Positions 7,765-16,791 of a stretch of 64,000 nucleotides of DNA are shown piece by piece (positions within the stretch are counted from its first letter, which is position 1; every line of letters starts with the position of its first letter). The translations under genes were made by a program, and so were the position numbers. The notes beneath the pieces were generated by a model. The model had not been told where the DNA came from. It saw nothing but the letters and a program-made list of their open reading frames with translations, and searched no databases. This stretch comes from Moritella sp. JT01. GTDB lineage: Bacteria > Pseudomonadota > Gammaproteobacteria > Enterobacterales > Moritellaceae. The DNA lies in the NCBI RefSeq assembly GCF_001574435.1, contig NZ_LOCN01000005.1:1-64000 (forward strand), written 5' to 3'.

Positions 7765-8105
7765 GTTTCAATTTTCATCTATATTCTAATCGTTCGTTTT
7801 CACTGAATGGAAAGCCTGTTCAGATAAGTTTAACATATTCGATTATGATTTTTTCTGTAAAAACTGCACAGCAAAAATTTTAAAGCACATTATAATAACT
7901 CTAACTCGATTCTGAGCCGGTGAGTTAGAGCGGTGACTAACTCACCGGGGTTAACCAGCACTGGATTTATAGCCCTCAGTTGCGCTATTGCTCGTTTTTG
8001 AGCTTGTCAAATATTTGATATTTTAACGTTCGATTTCCATAGTGAATTGCAATCACGGCGATAGCGAGGTTGATATACCTGAGACTTACGTTTGGCATGT
8101 GGCAA
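7765..8105. other. Intergenic stretch with a strong hairpin
   Basis: No gene is seen in this 341-bp gap between two minus-strand genes. It holds the hairpin at 7917-7948 and presumably the promoter of the nucleotidase. Confidence 0.5.
7917..7948. repeat. 12-bp inverted repeat hairpin
   Basis: CCGGTGAGTTAG and CTAACTCACCGG form a perfect 12-bp stem around an 8-nt loop. No T-run follows on either strand, so it is not a clear intrinsic terminator, though it lies downstream of the MFS gene. Confidence 0.6.
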
Positions 8106-9311
8106 CTAAACAGTTTGTTTAGCGCGGTTGTGTTCGATGTTTTCATCACGTAGTGCTTTCTTATCTAGCTTGCCACTCAAACGGGTTAATGCAAGAGCAA
8201 CGAGCACAATGACTGCGCCTACCCAAGGAGTGTGCATTAGGCCAGCTTCGGCAACGATAAGACCACCACCCCAAGAGCCAAGTGCAATGCCCACGTTAAA
8301 GGCTGCGATGTTTAAACCAGATGCGACATCGACAGCGTCTGGAGTGTGTTTTTCTGCAAGTTTTACCACGTACACTTGCAGTCCAGGAACATTACCGAAG
8401 GCAAATGCACCCCAAACTAAGATGGTTGCCACAGCTGCTACTGGATTCACAGCGGTAAAGTTAAACACAACCAAGACTGCAGCAAGACCTGAGAAAATCA
8501 CCGTCAGCGCTTTAATTGGCCCCATTTTGTCAGCCATTTTTCCGCCCCAGATATTACCGATTGCAACCGATACCCCGTAGACCAGCATGATTAAACCGAT
8601 GGCGCTTGAGTTAAACCCTGATACTTGTTCTAGGATTGGTGCTAGAAAAGTAAAGGCTGTGAATGTGCCGCCATAACCCAGAGCTGTGATCGCATACACC
8701 AATAGTAAACGCGGTTGCGTGAGAACCTTAAGCTGTGCTGATAGTTTTGTTGCTGGAGGCTGTTTTAGGTTGTTTGGTACTAATAACGCGCTACCAATAA
8801 GGGCAATAAGACCAAGAGCTGCAACAATTAAAAAGGTTGCTTGCCAGCCAAAGGATTGCCCGATGTAAGTCCCTATAGGTACACCCGTTACTAAAGCGAC
8901 GGTTAAACCAGTGAACATGATCGCAATCGCACTGGCGGCTTTCTCTTTAGCGACTAAACCGGTAGCGATAGTCGAACCAATGGAAAAAAATACACCATGA
9001 GCAAGGCCAGTAATAATACGTGCAATAATTAACGTATCGTAGCCTGGTGCTTGCCAAGCGAGTAAGTTACCCGTAACAAACAAAGACATCACAGCAAGTA
9101 AGACGTGCTTTCGATTCCATTTGCCAGTCAGTGCAGTTAAAACTGGCGCGCCGACCGCAACGCCAAGGGCGTAAAGGCTAACTAAAAGTCCGGCTGAAGG
9201 TAAGGATACATTTAAGTCGGCCGCCATAGTAGGAATAAGCCCTACGATGACGAACTCGGTGGTTCCGATAGCAAAGGCGCTGAGCGTCAATGCAAGTAGT
9301 GCTAAAGGCAT
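8106..9311 (-). CDS. MFS drug/sugar efflux transporter (AraJ/YdhP type)
   Basis: A 401-residue, strongly hydrophobic protein with about 12 membrane segments. The first begins in FAIGTTEFVIVGLIP, the signature start of DHA1 exporters of the AraJ/YdhP/NepI group. The loop motif GKWNRKH after the second segment and GVPIGTYIGQ in the fifth fit this family. A proton-driven efflux role at the inner membrane is likely; the substrate is unknown. It is divergent from the LysR gene at 9485, which probably controls it. A deleted, fused copy of this gene and that LysR gene lies at 16523-16651. Confidence 0.88.
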   Translation of the reverse strand: MPLALLALTLSAFAIGTTEFVIVGLIPTMAADLNVSLPSAGLLVSLYALGVAVGAPVLTALTGKWNRKHVLLAVMSLFVTGNLLAWQAPGYDTLIIARIITGLAHGVFFSIGSTIATGLVAKEKAASAIAIMFTGLTVALVTGVPIGTYIGQSFGWQATFLIVAALGLIALIGSALLVPNNLKQPPATKLSAQLKVLTQPRLLLVYAITALGYGGTFTAFTFLAPILEQVSGFNSSAIGLIMLVYGVSVAIGNIWGGKMADKMGPIKALTVIFSGLAAVLVVFNFTAVNPVAAVATILVWGAFAFGNVPGLQVYVVKLAEKHTPDAVDVASGLNIAAFNVGIALGSWGGGLIVAEAGLMHTPWVGAVIVLVALALTRLSGKLDKKALRDENIEHNRAKQTV

Positions 9312-9388
9312 AATAATTATCTCTATTTTTTGGTCTGGATGATGATAAACGCGATAATCAATAAATCGCGTTTCGTTTTAATGGAAGC

Positions 9389-9400
9389 ATTATGCATAAT
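9389..9400. promoter_or_regulatory. Palindromic operator candidate between MFS and LysR genes
   Basis: ATTATGCATAAT is a perfect 12-bp palindrome in the 173-bp divergent intergenic space. LysR-type regulators usually bind an imperfect dyad between themselves and their divergent target. No direct evidence of binding. Confidence 0.45.
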
Positions 9401-9484
9401 TATTACATTGTGAAAAACAGTGTCTTTTACAAATGACTTTTGTTATAAATGGGGTTAATAAGTAACTGTGCTGGAGAGAAGTGA

Positions 9485-10366
9485 ATGCTGACCCGTTCTG
9501 ATGATTTAGAGATCTTATTGACAGTGGTAGATAGTGGCGGTTTTTCTGCGGCGGCGGAGGCTTTAGATATTCAAGTCGCACGTGTATCACGGGCGGTGAG
9601 TAAGGTAGAAAAGCAGCTTGGCGTATCGATACTTAATCGCACGACGCGGCGTGTTGAATTAACTGATGAAGGCCGCCAATTTGTCGACACCATACGTGTT
9701 GGTTTACAGCACATTCAGCAAGCGGAAGAAGAACTAATCTCACGCGGAGAACTACCGAAAGGGCGCTTGCGTGTCGATGCTGCCAGTCCGTTCGTATTTC
9801 ATCAGCTAGTACCACTTGTGCAAGCATTTAATAAGATGTATCCAGATATCCAGTTGGAACTGACCTCGAATGAAGGTTTTGTTGATCTATTAGAGAAGAA
9901 AACAGATCTTGCTATTCGTATTGGTCAGTTAACTGATTCAACTCTTCATGCGCGACCATTAGGGAAAAGTTTGCTGTATATTGTGGCATCGCCTGATTAT
10001 TTATCTCGGCGAGGTATTCCCAAGCAGACAAGCGACCTTTCTACTCATGCAACGATTGGTTTTTCTGGCCCCAAAATACTAAACCATTGGCCGCTAAAAG
10101 GTTTTAAAACATTAGATCCCACCTTTACTGCAAGTAATGGTGAAACCGTTCGGAAACTAACGTTAGCGGGGAACGGTATTGCCTGTTTGTCGGGCTTTAT
10201 GGTGAAAAAAGATATTGAAGAAGGGCGTTTAGTCGTATTATTGGAACCTGAAAAATTGTCTCATACGGGCAGAGAACAGATCAACGCGGTGTTCTATAGG
10301 TCTTCTTCAGTAGCAAAACGTATTTCTGCGTTTATCGACTTTATCCAGCCTAAACTATCGTTGTAA
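9485..10366 (+). CDS. LysR-family transcriptional regulator
   Basis: A 293-residue regulator with an N-terminal winged helix-turn-helix (about residues 5-64, with VDSGGFSAAAEALDI and SRAVSKVEKQLGVSILNRTTR) and a C-terminal substrate-binding domain from about 90. The GGAG ribosome site lies about 9 nt before the ATG at 9485. It is transcribed away from the MFS transporter gene, so autoregulation and control of that transporter are likely. A piece of its coding sequence (about 9777-9829) reappears in the decayed copies at 16606-16651 and 12850-12900. Confidence 0.88.
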   Translation: MLTRSDDLEILLTVVDSGGFSAAAEALDIQVARVSRAVSKVEKQLGVSILNRTTRRVELTDEGRQFVDTIRVGLQHIQQAEEELISRGELPKGRLRVDAASPFVFHQLVPLVQAFNKMYPDIQLELTSNEGFVDLLEKKTDLAIRIGQLTDSTLHARPLGKSLLYIVASPDYLSRRGIPKQTSDLSTHATIGFSGPKILNHWPLKGFKTLDPTFTASNGETVRKLTLAGNGIACLSGFMVKKDIEEGRLVVLLEPEKLSHTGREQINAVFYRSSSVAKRISAFIDFIQPKLSL

Positions 10367-10420
10367 TTTTAGTTTTTATGATTATCACTCTTTCTCGAAT
10401 CAAGCATTTTCACATGGTAT

Positions 10421-11350
10421 TTATGCGATAACGGTTTTATTTTTAGAGCCTATTTCGAAAAGTAGATTACGCAACCATATGTGGGCGGGATCCTCATGCC
10501 ATCTTTCATGCCATATAATTGACGGATTAAAGCTCTTTATCGTGAGTGGAATTTCAAGTATTTTTAACGGTGCCGTCATTACAACTTTATGAGCAAGCCG
10601 ACGTGGGATCGATAAAATCATATCGCTTTCAGCGACTAACATTGGTGCAGCAAGGAAGTGAGGTAAGCGTACTGCGGTCCTCCGACTCAACCCTTCTTCT
10701 GCTAAAGCATTATCAACAGTGCTTTTACCCTTGCCTGTAATGATCACTGATATATGGGACAGTGAGGCAAAACTCTCCAACGTCCATGGCTCTGCTAATA
10801 TAGGGTGGTCACTACGAATAAGACAAACGAGATCTTCATCGTAAAGTACTCGCTGATAAAATCGTGTTGGCAGCTTATCATAAACTCCAATCGCTAAATC
10901 TACATCCCCCTGAACTACTAAATCGATATTGTCGCCTGACGATGCTGATATTTCCAAATCTAGCCTCGGAGCCAATTCCGCCAATTTAGATAACAGTTCC
11001 GGTATCAATAACAAAGTCATATGATCCGTTGTAGCGATAGTAAATTTACCTGATGCTTCACTAGGTTTAAATGTTGATGGTGCCACAATTTTTTGGGCGT
11101 CATCGAGTAATTTAGTCACAGCTCCAGACAGTGCTGTCGCTCGTGGCGTCAACTCTAGTCCTTGCGATGTTCTTACCACAAGTCGATCGTTAAATAATTT
11201 TCGAAGCCGAGCTAAACCACGGCTGGCCGCTGGTTGGCTGAGGCCGATCCTTTGTCCTGCTCGAGTAACGCTTCGCTCTTTTAATAAAGCATCGAACAGT
11301 TTAAGAAGATTAAGATCAACACTACTAAAATCCACTTTCTGGATATTCAT
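10421..11350 (-). CDS. LysR-family transcriptional regulator
   Basis: A 309-residue LysR regulator whose N-terminus (VDLNLLKLFDALLKERSVTRAG) resembles the NodD/LeuO/PcpR-like branch. The helix-turn-helix contains RIGLSQPAASRGLARLR, and the effector domain starts near residue 90. ATG at 11350 is chosen because GAGGG lies 5 nt before it; an ATG four codons upstream has no such site. It is divergent from the NmrA-type gene at 11437 with only 86 bp between the starts, the usual regulator-target arrangement, and convergent with the other LysR gene. Confidence 0.87.
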   Translation of the reverse strand: MNIQKVDFSSVDLNLLKLFDALLKERSVTRAGQRIGLSQPAASRGLARLRKLFNDRLVVRTSQGLELTPRATALSGAVTKLLDDAQKIVAPSTFKPSEASGKFTIATTDHMTLLLIPELLSKLAELAPRLDLEISASSGDNIDLVVQGDVDLAIGVYDKLPTRFYQRVLYDEDLVCLIRSDHPILAEPWTLESFASLSHISVIITGKGKSTVDNALAEEGLSRRTAVRLPHFLAAPMLVAESDMILSIPRRLAHKVVMTAPLKILEIPLTIKSFNPSIIWHERWHEDPAHIWLRNLLFEIGSKNKTVIA

Positions 11351-11436
11351 TATAACCCTCATGCATTGGTGTTATGTTTAGGCAGTCTATAAGATTACCT
11401 ACACCAAATCTATTATGGCTTTTACAAAAGGAACAA

Positions 11437-12327
11437 ATGATGAATAACAATGAATTGTATGTTGTTACTGGTGTTACTGGGAATACTGGTTCTGTTGTGG
11501 CTAATACATTACTTAAGGCAGGAAAGCGCGTAAGGGTTGTAATACGCGATGCAGCCAAAGGGAATATTTGGGCCGGTCTAGGAGCAGAGGTAGCTATTGC
11601 CGATTTCACAGATATACCAGCATTAACTAAAGCCTTATCCGGTGCCGATGGAGCCTATATAATTAGTCCTCCGAAATACGCCTTAGATGACCTATTTACG
11701 CAAGCCGAAATAATTGCGACCTCCTTTTCCGAAGCTGCAATGAAGGCGAAGTTACCAAAAATAGTGGCTCTATCTTCTATTGGTGCTGATAAATCAAGCG
11801 GTACTGGATGGATAGCAATGAATAGAGTTCTCGAGCAATATTTAAGTCAGACTGAAATACCTGTTACATTTCTTCGCCCCGCTTATTTTATGGAGAACTG
11901 GACGCCGATGATTAAGTCTATTACGCAAGGCAAGTTGAACAGTTTTCTTACACCTGCGGGACGCAAGATTCCTATGATCTCGACCCAAGATGTGGGGCGT
12001 ATCGCAGCTGAAGCATTATGTGAAAGCTGGAGTAATAACAGAGTAATCGAATTAGAAGGCCCAACTGCATACTCACCAGATTGTGTTGCAATCGCTTTAA
12101 CTCAAGCACTCGGCATAACGGTAGGCGCGATTGCAATACCTGAACCGAATTGGACTGATGCGCTATCAAATGCTGGTTTCTCAGCGCCTGCTTTCGATGG
12201 GTTTGTCGAAATGACGCGAGGTCTAAACTCTGGTCATCTCGCTTTTTCTGATGACGTGATGGTTGATCGTAGAAAAGGGGATATCACCTTAGAAAACATA
12301 ATCGGACACATACTTAGGTCATCATAA
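11437..12327 (+). CDS. NmrA-like NAD(P)-binding oxidoreductase
   Basis: A 296-residue atypical short-chain dehydrogenase. The N-terminal TGVTGNTG (residues 11-18) is the dinucleotide-binding glycine motif after the first beta strand, and VVIRDAAKG follows as the second strand, suggesting NADP(H). SSIGADKSSGTGW and LRPAYFMENW are typical of NmrA/QOR2-type proteins, which are quinone reductases or redox sensors. The Shine-Dalgarno AAAGGAA precedes paired ATGs at 11437 and 11440; the longer frame from 11374 lacks one. It is divergent from the LysR gene at 10421-11350. Substrate unknown. Confidence 0.85.
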   Translation: MMNNNELYVVTGVTGNTGSVVANTLLKAGKRVRVVIRDAAKGNIWAGLGAEVAIADFTDIPALTKALSGADGAYIISPPKYALDDLFTQAEIIATSFSEAAMKAKLPKIVALSSIGADKSSGTGWIAMNRVLEQYLSQTEIPVTFLRPAYFMENWTPMIKSITQGKLNSFLTPAGRKIPMISTQDVGRIAAEALCESWSNNRVIELEGPTAYSPDCVAIALTQALGITVGAIAIPEPNWTDALSNAGFSAPAFDGFVEMTRGLNSGHLAFSDDVMVDRRKGDITLENIIGHILRSS

Positions 12328-12494
12328 CTGCTACATTATATTCATTAATCAAGCCGATTCTGCCCAAAATGAGTTAGAGCAGTTACCTACTCATAACATC
12401 TAACGAAGTTTTTAGGCTCCGTGTATAATGCGTGTAAAAGAGCAAATTAATGACTCTATTTGCATCTTTACATTTAGTGTGTAGGGCTTGATAA

Positions 12495-12714
12495 AGGTGC
12501 AACCAAGTATTCTGCTTGCACCTTTCTGGTTTATTGCTAAATACGAAGCCTTAGGTTTGACTCAACGTCATCAATTAACGATAGAGGGACAGCTTGTTCG
12601 TCAGCTAGCGCACGCCACGTAGATACATGAAGTGTGCTCTCGTCGATGGTTACATTTATCAGTTTGTAAATAGAGGACTTAGTGTACTCAGGCTATAGAA
12701 ATCACTACGCTCAA
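12495..12714 (-). pseudogene. hipA 3'-end remnant with its terminator
   Basis: This stretch matches 17586-17808, the terminator plus the last part of the intact hipA, in the same orientation. Shared stretches include CTTAGGTTTGACTCAAC, CACGCCACGTAGATACATG and ACTTAGTGTACTCAGGCTA. A few substitutions and small indels break the frame. The terminator copy (AGGTGCA at 12495, TGCACCT at 12517) is kept. Similarity ends near 12714, where it joins the phosphotransferase fragment. Confidence 0.85.
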
Positions 12715-12727
12715 AATGATAAATCAA

Positions 12728-12800
12728 AGTAATTCAGCTCTGCTTGCTTTAAATCTTCCTCAAAGCCTTGATCGCAATTAGGTATCATTTTATGCCATGC
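12728..12800 (+). pseudogene. Phosphotransferase gene fragment
   Basis: ATTCAGCTCTGCTTGCTTTA here equals 17126-17145 in the intact APH-like gene. Weaker similarity continues to about 12800 (CATTTTATGCC against CATTATATGC). Only a central piece of the gene survives. Confidence 0.7.
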
Positions 12801-12834
12801 CGGGTATTCCAAGAGATCTGATGAGAGACAAGAT

Positions 12835-12900
12835 AAAGTAAAGGTATGAGGCAGTGAATGTGCAGCCAGTCCGTTCAAGTACCACTTGTGTAAGCATTTT
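12835..12900. pseudogene. MFS-LysR chimeric fragment, copy 1
   Basis: It matches 16590-16651: AAGTAAAGG, GGCAGTGAATGTGC, GCCAGTCCGTTC, AGTACCACTTGTG and AAGCATT in the same order. It shares with that copy the loss of about 14 bp relative to the intact LysR gene, so the two fragments descend from one deletion event. Confidence 0.75.
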
Positions 12901-13086
12901 ACGTCGCATGACCCATTTCTTCTATTTCATGATAACTGAGTTTATAGGTGAGATAACCCCTAGCGGATAGTGTTGCCCTGATATATTGATGCCCATGTTG
13001 TCATGCCTAGTAAATTATCAACACCTTGATTTATATCGCTAACTTTTAGATATAACCGAGAAATTAATTGCTAATTCTAATTAAGT

Positions 13087-13103
13087 TGCTCATATTATGA
13101 GCA
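13087..13103. promoter_or_regulatory. Inverted repeat upstream of the ABC transporter pair
   Basis: TGCTCAT and ATGAGCA flank 3 nt, forming a 17-bp dyad about 155 bp before the first ABC gene. It could be a regulator site. No recognised regulator family. Confidence 0.35.
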
Positions 13104-13258
13104 TTACTATAAGATTAAAACGTAGGCTCGCTTATCGAACATATTATTTACGACTTAAAACCTGATTACGGCATCCAAAGCACCAGTGGTGAGAGCCTTA
13201 TACGCTCAACATATCAATCCCACACCTTTTTTCACTACCTCAATAAGTTGGGAAGAGT

Positions 13259-14869
13259 ATGATAAATAAAATCAGCCAACACTATCTCACACCTACGCTC
13301 ATGCCTGCGTTGCAACCATCCATCGCCAAACTTATGCTGGGCACCTTTGCTGAAGTGGTTGCTGCACTCGCAAAAATAGGCGCACTATTGTGCTTAATAC
13401 AATTAATTGACGACCTCTCGAGTAAATGGGTTTTCAGTGCAATCGGCCTTTGGATCGTTAGTGCCGCCGTCTCTTCATTAGCATCCTGGTGGGTTCATGA
13501 AGCTGAAGCCCAATTTTCCTTTCAGGTGCGCCGTCAAGTGGCTCAGCATCTCGCTAGGTTGCCAAGTAAAACAGTCTCTCGATATGGTGAAAATCAACTT
13601 CGCCGCTTGGCTTCGGAGGACATTAATACGCTGCATCATATGATTGCTCACTTACCGTCTGAATTTGTCACGTTCATGTTGGTGCCATTGGCGTCCATCC
13701 TCATCATGTTGAGCTTGGCAGGGCCAATTGCGCTTTTCGCCCTTGTCCCTGGTCTTATCGCCTCACTTTACTATCTGGTGTTTCTACCCAAGTATGCTGC
13801 GAAACATGGCGCTGAACGCATGAACATTATGGGTGAGATTGTCACTGCAGTGAACGATTACACAAGGGGCATCCGAGTCAATCGTATTTATGGTACTCAA
13901 TCGGGCGCCATTGCCAATTATCGACATGCCACGCAACGTTTTACCGACGGCATCGTAAAGTGGGTGAGCAATGTTGCACTTGCTGCTGCGGTTTCTGTAG
14001 CGCTGCTACAAGCGGTCGCCACTTTAGCTATCGCTTACACGATTTCCTATCAGTTAAGTCCTGCTGCCATGGCTTCGGTTTTCTTTTTTGGCCTTGCCAT
14101 CGTGACACCCGTGCTAAAGTTGGGTCACGGCTTAGACTATGTAACGGCAGGTAAAAACGCCGCCAAACACATCAGCGACTTTTTACAAGAAAGTACCATC
14201 GCTTCAGGCCAAGTCAACCGACAGAGAAAACCAGACTCGTTACATGCCGAACACATCAAGGTCGTCACCGATCAAAAAACGATCATCAACGGTCTTTCTT
14301 ACTCTTTTATTCCGGGCTCTTTTACAGCCATTATGGGTCCGAGTGGCGTTGGAAAAAGTACATTGTTACGTATCTTATCCGGTTACGAACGGCCTTCATC
14401 AGGGACCGTTACCCTCGGAGATGACAATATATCAGACCTTGATGAAGTGTCGCGACATAACGCAATACGCTACGTCCCCCAAAACACTGGCGTTTTGAAA
14501 ACTACGGTGCGAGAGAATCTGCAATTGGCAACACCTGATGCCACCGACGATACGCTCCGCGATGCACTGAGCCAAGCCCAGTTTATTATTGATCTTACAG
14601 CGGACGCAGCCTCCCTTTCAGGCGGGCAACAACAACGTATATCTCTTGCTAACGTGTTCTTAAGTAACGCCAATATCATCTTACTTGACGAGCCTACTAG
14701 CGCTCTTGATAAGGAGACCGCGTTAGTTGTGATGCAAAACCTGCGTGCACTGGCTCATCAACAAGGTAAAACCATTATTGTGGTGACTCATGATACAGAC
14801 CTCGCTCAGCAAACAGATTTTACGCTGACGTTAACTCGAAACGCTGAAAAAAAGGACGAAAAAGTATGA
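13259..14869 (+). CDS. ABC transporter, fused permease/ATPase, subunit 1 (YbtP/IrtA-like)
   Basis: A 536-residue half-transporter: a six-helix exporter-type membrane domain to about residue 310, then an ATPase domain. The ATPase has Walker A GPSGVGKST (360-368), signature LSGGQQQR (453-460), Walker B LLDEP (D477, E478) and H-loop VTHD. It overlaps the next gene by 4 nt (ATGA), so the two are co-translated and likely form a heterodimer. Paired exporter-fold transporters of this kind include the siderophore importers YbtPQ/IrtAB and exporters of peptides or lipids; the siderophore link is only a resemblance. Base use looks more GC-rich than the neighbours, suggesting acquisition. No siderophore synthesis or receptor gene is nearby. 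Confidence 0.8.
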   Translation: MINKISQHYLTPTLMPALQPSIAKLMLGTFAEVVAALAKIGALLCLIQLIDDLSSKWVFSAIGLWIVSAAVSSLASWWVHEAEAQFSFQVRRQVAQHLARLPSKTVSRYGENQLRRLASEDINTLHHMIAHLPSEFVTFMLVPLASILIMLSLAGPIALFALVPGLIASLYYLVFLPKYAAKHGAERMNIMGEIVTAVNDYTRGIRVNRIYGTQSGAIANYRHATQRFTDGIVKWVSNVALAAAVSVALLQAVATLAIAYTISYQLSPAAMASVFFFGLAIVTPVLKLGHGLDYVTAGKNAAKHISDFLQESTIASGQVNRQRKPDSLHAEHIKVVTDQKTIINGLSYSFIPGSFTAIMGPSGVGKSTLLRILSGYERPSSGTVTLGDDNISDLDEVSRHNAIRYVPQNTGVLKTTVRENLQLATPDATDDTLRDALSQAQFIIDLTADAASLSGGQQQRISLANVFLSNANIILLDEPTSALDKETALVVMQNLRALAHQQGKTIIVVTHDTDLAQQTDFTLTLTRNAEKKDEKV

Positions 14870-16524
14870 CGAGCAACAACACTAATTCCGTTAGTAAAGC
14901 ACTGCCAGAACAGGCAAAACGTCGTCTGTACCTTGTTGGTACTGGCTGGGTGTTGGTTGCCGTACTGGAAGCTGCTGCCTATACTGTTTTGGCCCTAGCC
15001 ATCGTTGAACAGCAAACACCTATGTATGTTTTGGCAGCTGCGGGGGCCGCAATCTTGGCGACAGTGATGGTCACACGATCTGGCTTTTTGTCCGGAGCAA
15101 AACTTACTGGTGATCTCTATTCAGCGCTTGGTAAAGCACTTAACCAAGCAAAGCTAGCTTGGTTTACCGACCAGCACAGAACGCAAACAACTCACCTGGC
15201 TGAGCGTGGCATTCCTGGTTTTATGAGCATACCAGCTCACCAACTGCAAACCTTCCTGCATGCGCCACTCCTACCTTTATTTCTGGTGGTTGGTATTGGT
15301 CTAGTTGGTGGTGTAACCATAGCGGCGCTGAGTTCAGCATTACTCGCAGGCGCGTTATTTATTCAATATAAATCGCAATTGGCTCTTATCCATACCGATC
15401 GCGATCGACACAGCGCAGATGTGAATACCACCAAGTACACACTCGAACTAATCGATCACCTGGATCTACTGCGCGCGACCGCGGGTCCAAAGCGGGCGAT
15501 TGAACGAATTGAAGCAAGTTGGACTAAGCAAGAAAAAATTCACAAAAGTATCAACCGTGCGGCATCTAAAACAACATTTGTATCGACGCTCGCGACAATT
15601 TTACCGCTGGCTGGTATGGCGAGTTACTTGGTTGTCTCCGGCACAACAGAGCCACTATTGATTTTATCGCTTTTGATACTTATCACTAGAGCTGCAGCAC
15701 CTTTGGGCGAGTTAGCATTGGCTGGGTTTGCGATTAATGATGTGCGCGCGGCGATTAAGGACTATATCCATTTAACCACTGTACCTAGCTTGCCAGAGCC
15801 TAAACCAGAAAATGCTCAGCAGCCCAATTATCACCAATTTCAGTTGCATAATGTTGGCTGCTCAGACATTTTTATTGGTGCAAACGCAGAAATTATAGAA
15901 GGCGCGAAAGTTGTGATTAATGGACCAAGTGGCGGTGGTAAGAGTACCCTGTTAGGTTTGCTGATGCGATTTGATGACCCTACGCAAGGTCGAATTACCC
16001 TAGGTGGTGTCGATATAAAACAAATCAGTTACGACGTGCTCACTCAATATTTTTCTTACGTGGCACAAGATCCCATTGTTTTCACTGGGACTTTGGCTGA
16101 CAACATCCGCTTAGGTAAACCGGATGCGAGCGATGAAGAAATCGAGCGATGTGCAATGCATGCTCAATTAAGTGAGGTGATAGATCGCACTGAATTAGGC
16201 ATTCATCAACTTGTCGGGCAAAAAGGTGAGGCGTTATCCGGTGGTGAGAGACAAAGATTGGCCATTGCACGCGCTCTAATCAAGCAAGCACCTATACTGA
16301 TTTTTGACGAAGCCACTTCGGCACTTGATGATGCTACCGAGAGACTTATCGCAGAACATATTCATTCGCTAAAAGCGACGGTCATTGTGGTAACACACAG
16401 GGAACCAAGTATCTGGCAACCGACAATGGAATTTAATATACAAAACCAAACTGTCAGCCATCAGTTACACAGTACGAAGCCCAACCCGAGCAAGACGATG
16501 GCAGCGGAACCAGCACCGAACTAG
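14866..16524 (+). CDS. ABC transporter, fused permease/ATPase, subunit 2 (YbtQ/IrtB-like)
   Basis: A 552-residue partner of the preceding half-transporter. The membrane domain spans about residues 15-310. The ATPase domain has Walker A GPSGGGKST (353-361), Q-loop VAQDP, signature LSGGERQR (457-464), Walker B ILIFDEATSALD and H-loop VTHRE. Both subunits retain a complete set of ATPase motifs. The start overlaps the previous stop by 4 nt. Its own stop at 16522-16524 abuts a decayed MFS-LysR fragment, so the gene's 3' end marks a recombination boundary. Transport direction and substrate are not shown. Confidence 0.8.
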   Translation: MTSNNTNSVSKALPEQAKRRLYLVGTGWVLVAVLEAAAYTVLALAIVEQQTPMYVLAAAGAAILATVMVTRSGFLSGAKLTGDLYSALGKALNQAKLAWFTDQHRTQTTHLAERGIPGFMSIPAHQLQTFLHAPLLPLFLVVGIGLVGGVTIAALSSALLAGALFIQYKSQLALIHTDRDRHSADVNTTKYTLELIDHLDLLRATAGPKRAIERIEASWTKQEKIHKSINRAASKTTFVSTLATILPLAGMASYLVVSGTTEPLLILSLLILITRAAAPLGELALAGFAINDVRAAIKDYIHLTTVPSLPEPKPENAQQPNYHQFQLHNVGCSDIFIGANAEIIEGAKVVINGPSGGGKSTLLGLLMRFDDPTQGRITLGGVDIKQISYDVLTQYFSYVAQDPIVFTGTLADNIRLGKPDASDEEIERCAMHAQLSEVIDRTELGIHQLVGQKGEALSGGERQRLAIARALIKQAPILIFDEATSALDDATERLIAEHIHSLKATVIVVTHREPSIWQPTMEFNIQNQTVSHQLHSTKPNPSKTMAAEPAPN

Positions 16525-16651
16525 ACCAGAATGATAAAACCGATGGCGCTTGAGCTAAACCCTGACACTTGTTTTAGGATTGGAGCTAGAACAAGTAAAG
16601 GCAGTGAATGTGCTGCCAGTCCGTTCGAGTACCACTTGTGCAAGCATTATA
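16523..16651. pseudogene. MFS-LysR chimeric fragment, copy 2
   Basis: 16523-16610 matches 8579-8668 inside the MFS gene, and 16606-16651 matches about 9778-9829 inside the divergent LysR gene. A deletion of about 1.1 kb has therefore fused the two at a short shared sequence (GCCA). Another about 14 bp is missing from the LysR part. It is non-coding now. Confidence 0.85.
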
Positions 16652-16791
16652 AATACAACTCTTGTTTTGGTTTTATTTGATATATTATTCTATATCCATT
16701 TGTAATACATGATAAATTTGATATTGTTGATGGTACTTTAATTAAAGTGGGATTCACATTATACGGAGTCCCGTATGCTAAGAGTGATGCT

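Larger units (their letters stand above)
12328..13258. other. Gene graveyard: 0.9 kb of decayed copies of neighbouring genes
   Basis: No intact gene. It contains, in order, a copy of the terminator and 3' end of hipA (12495-12714), a fragment of the phosphotransferase gene (about 12728-12800) and the MFS-LysR chimeric fragment (12835-12900). The rest, 12900-13258, is AT-rich upstream DNA of the ABC transporter operon. Confidence 0.75.

Noticed and set aside
8128-8580. 150-codon frame on the plus strand inside the MFS gene
   Set aside because: It mirrors the MFS gene, has serine/threonine/alanine-rich low-complexity content and no start signal.
12495-12714. Functional antisense RNA to hipA
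   Set aside because: The match is a same-orientation, mutated copy of the hipA 3' end, best read as a pseudogene; no promoter is seen.
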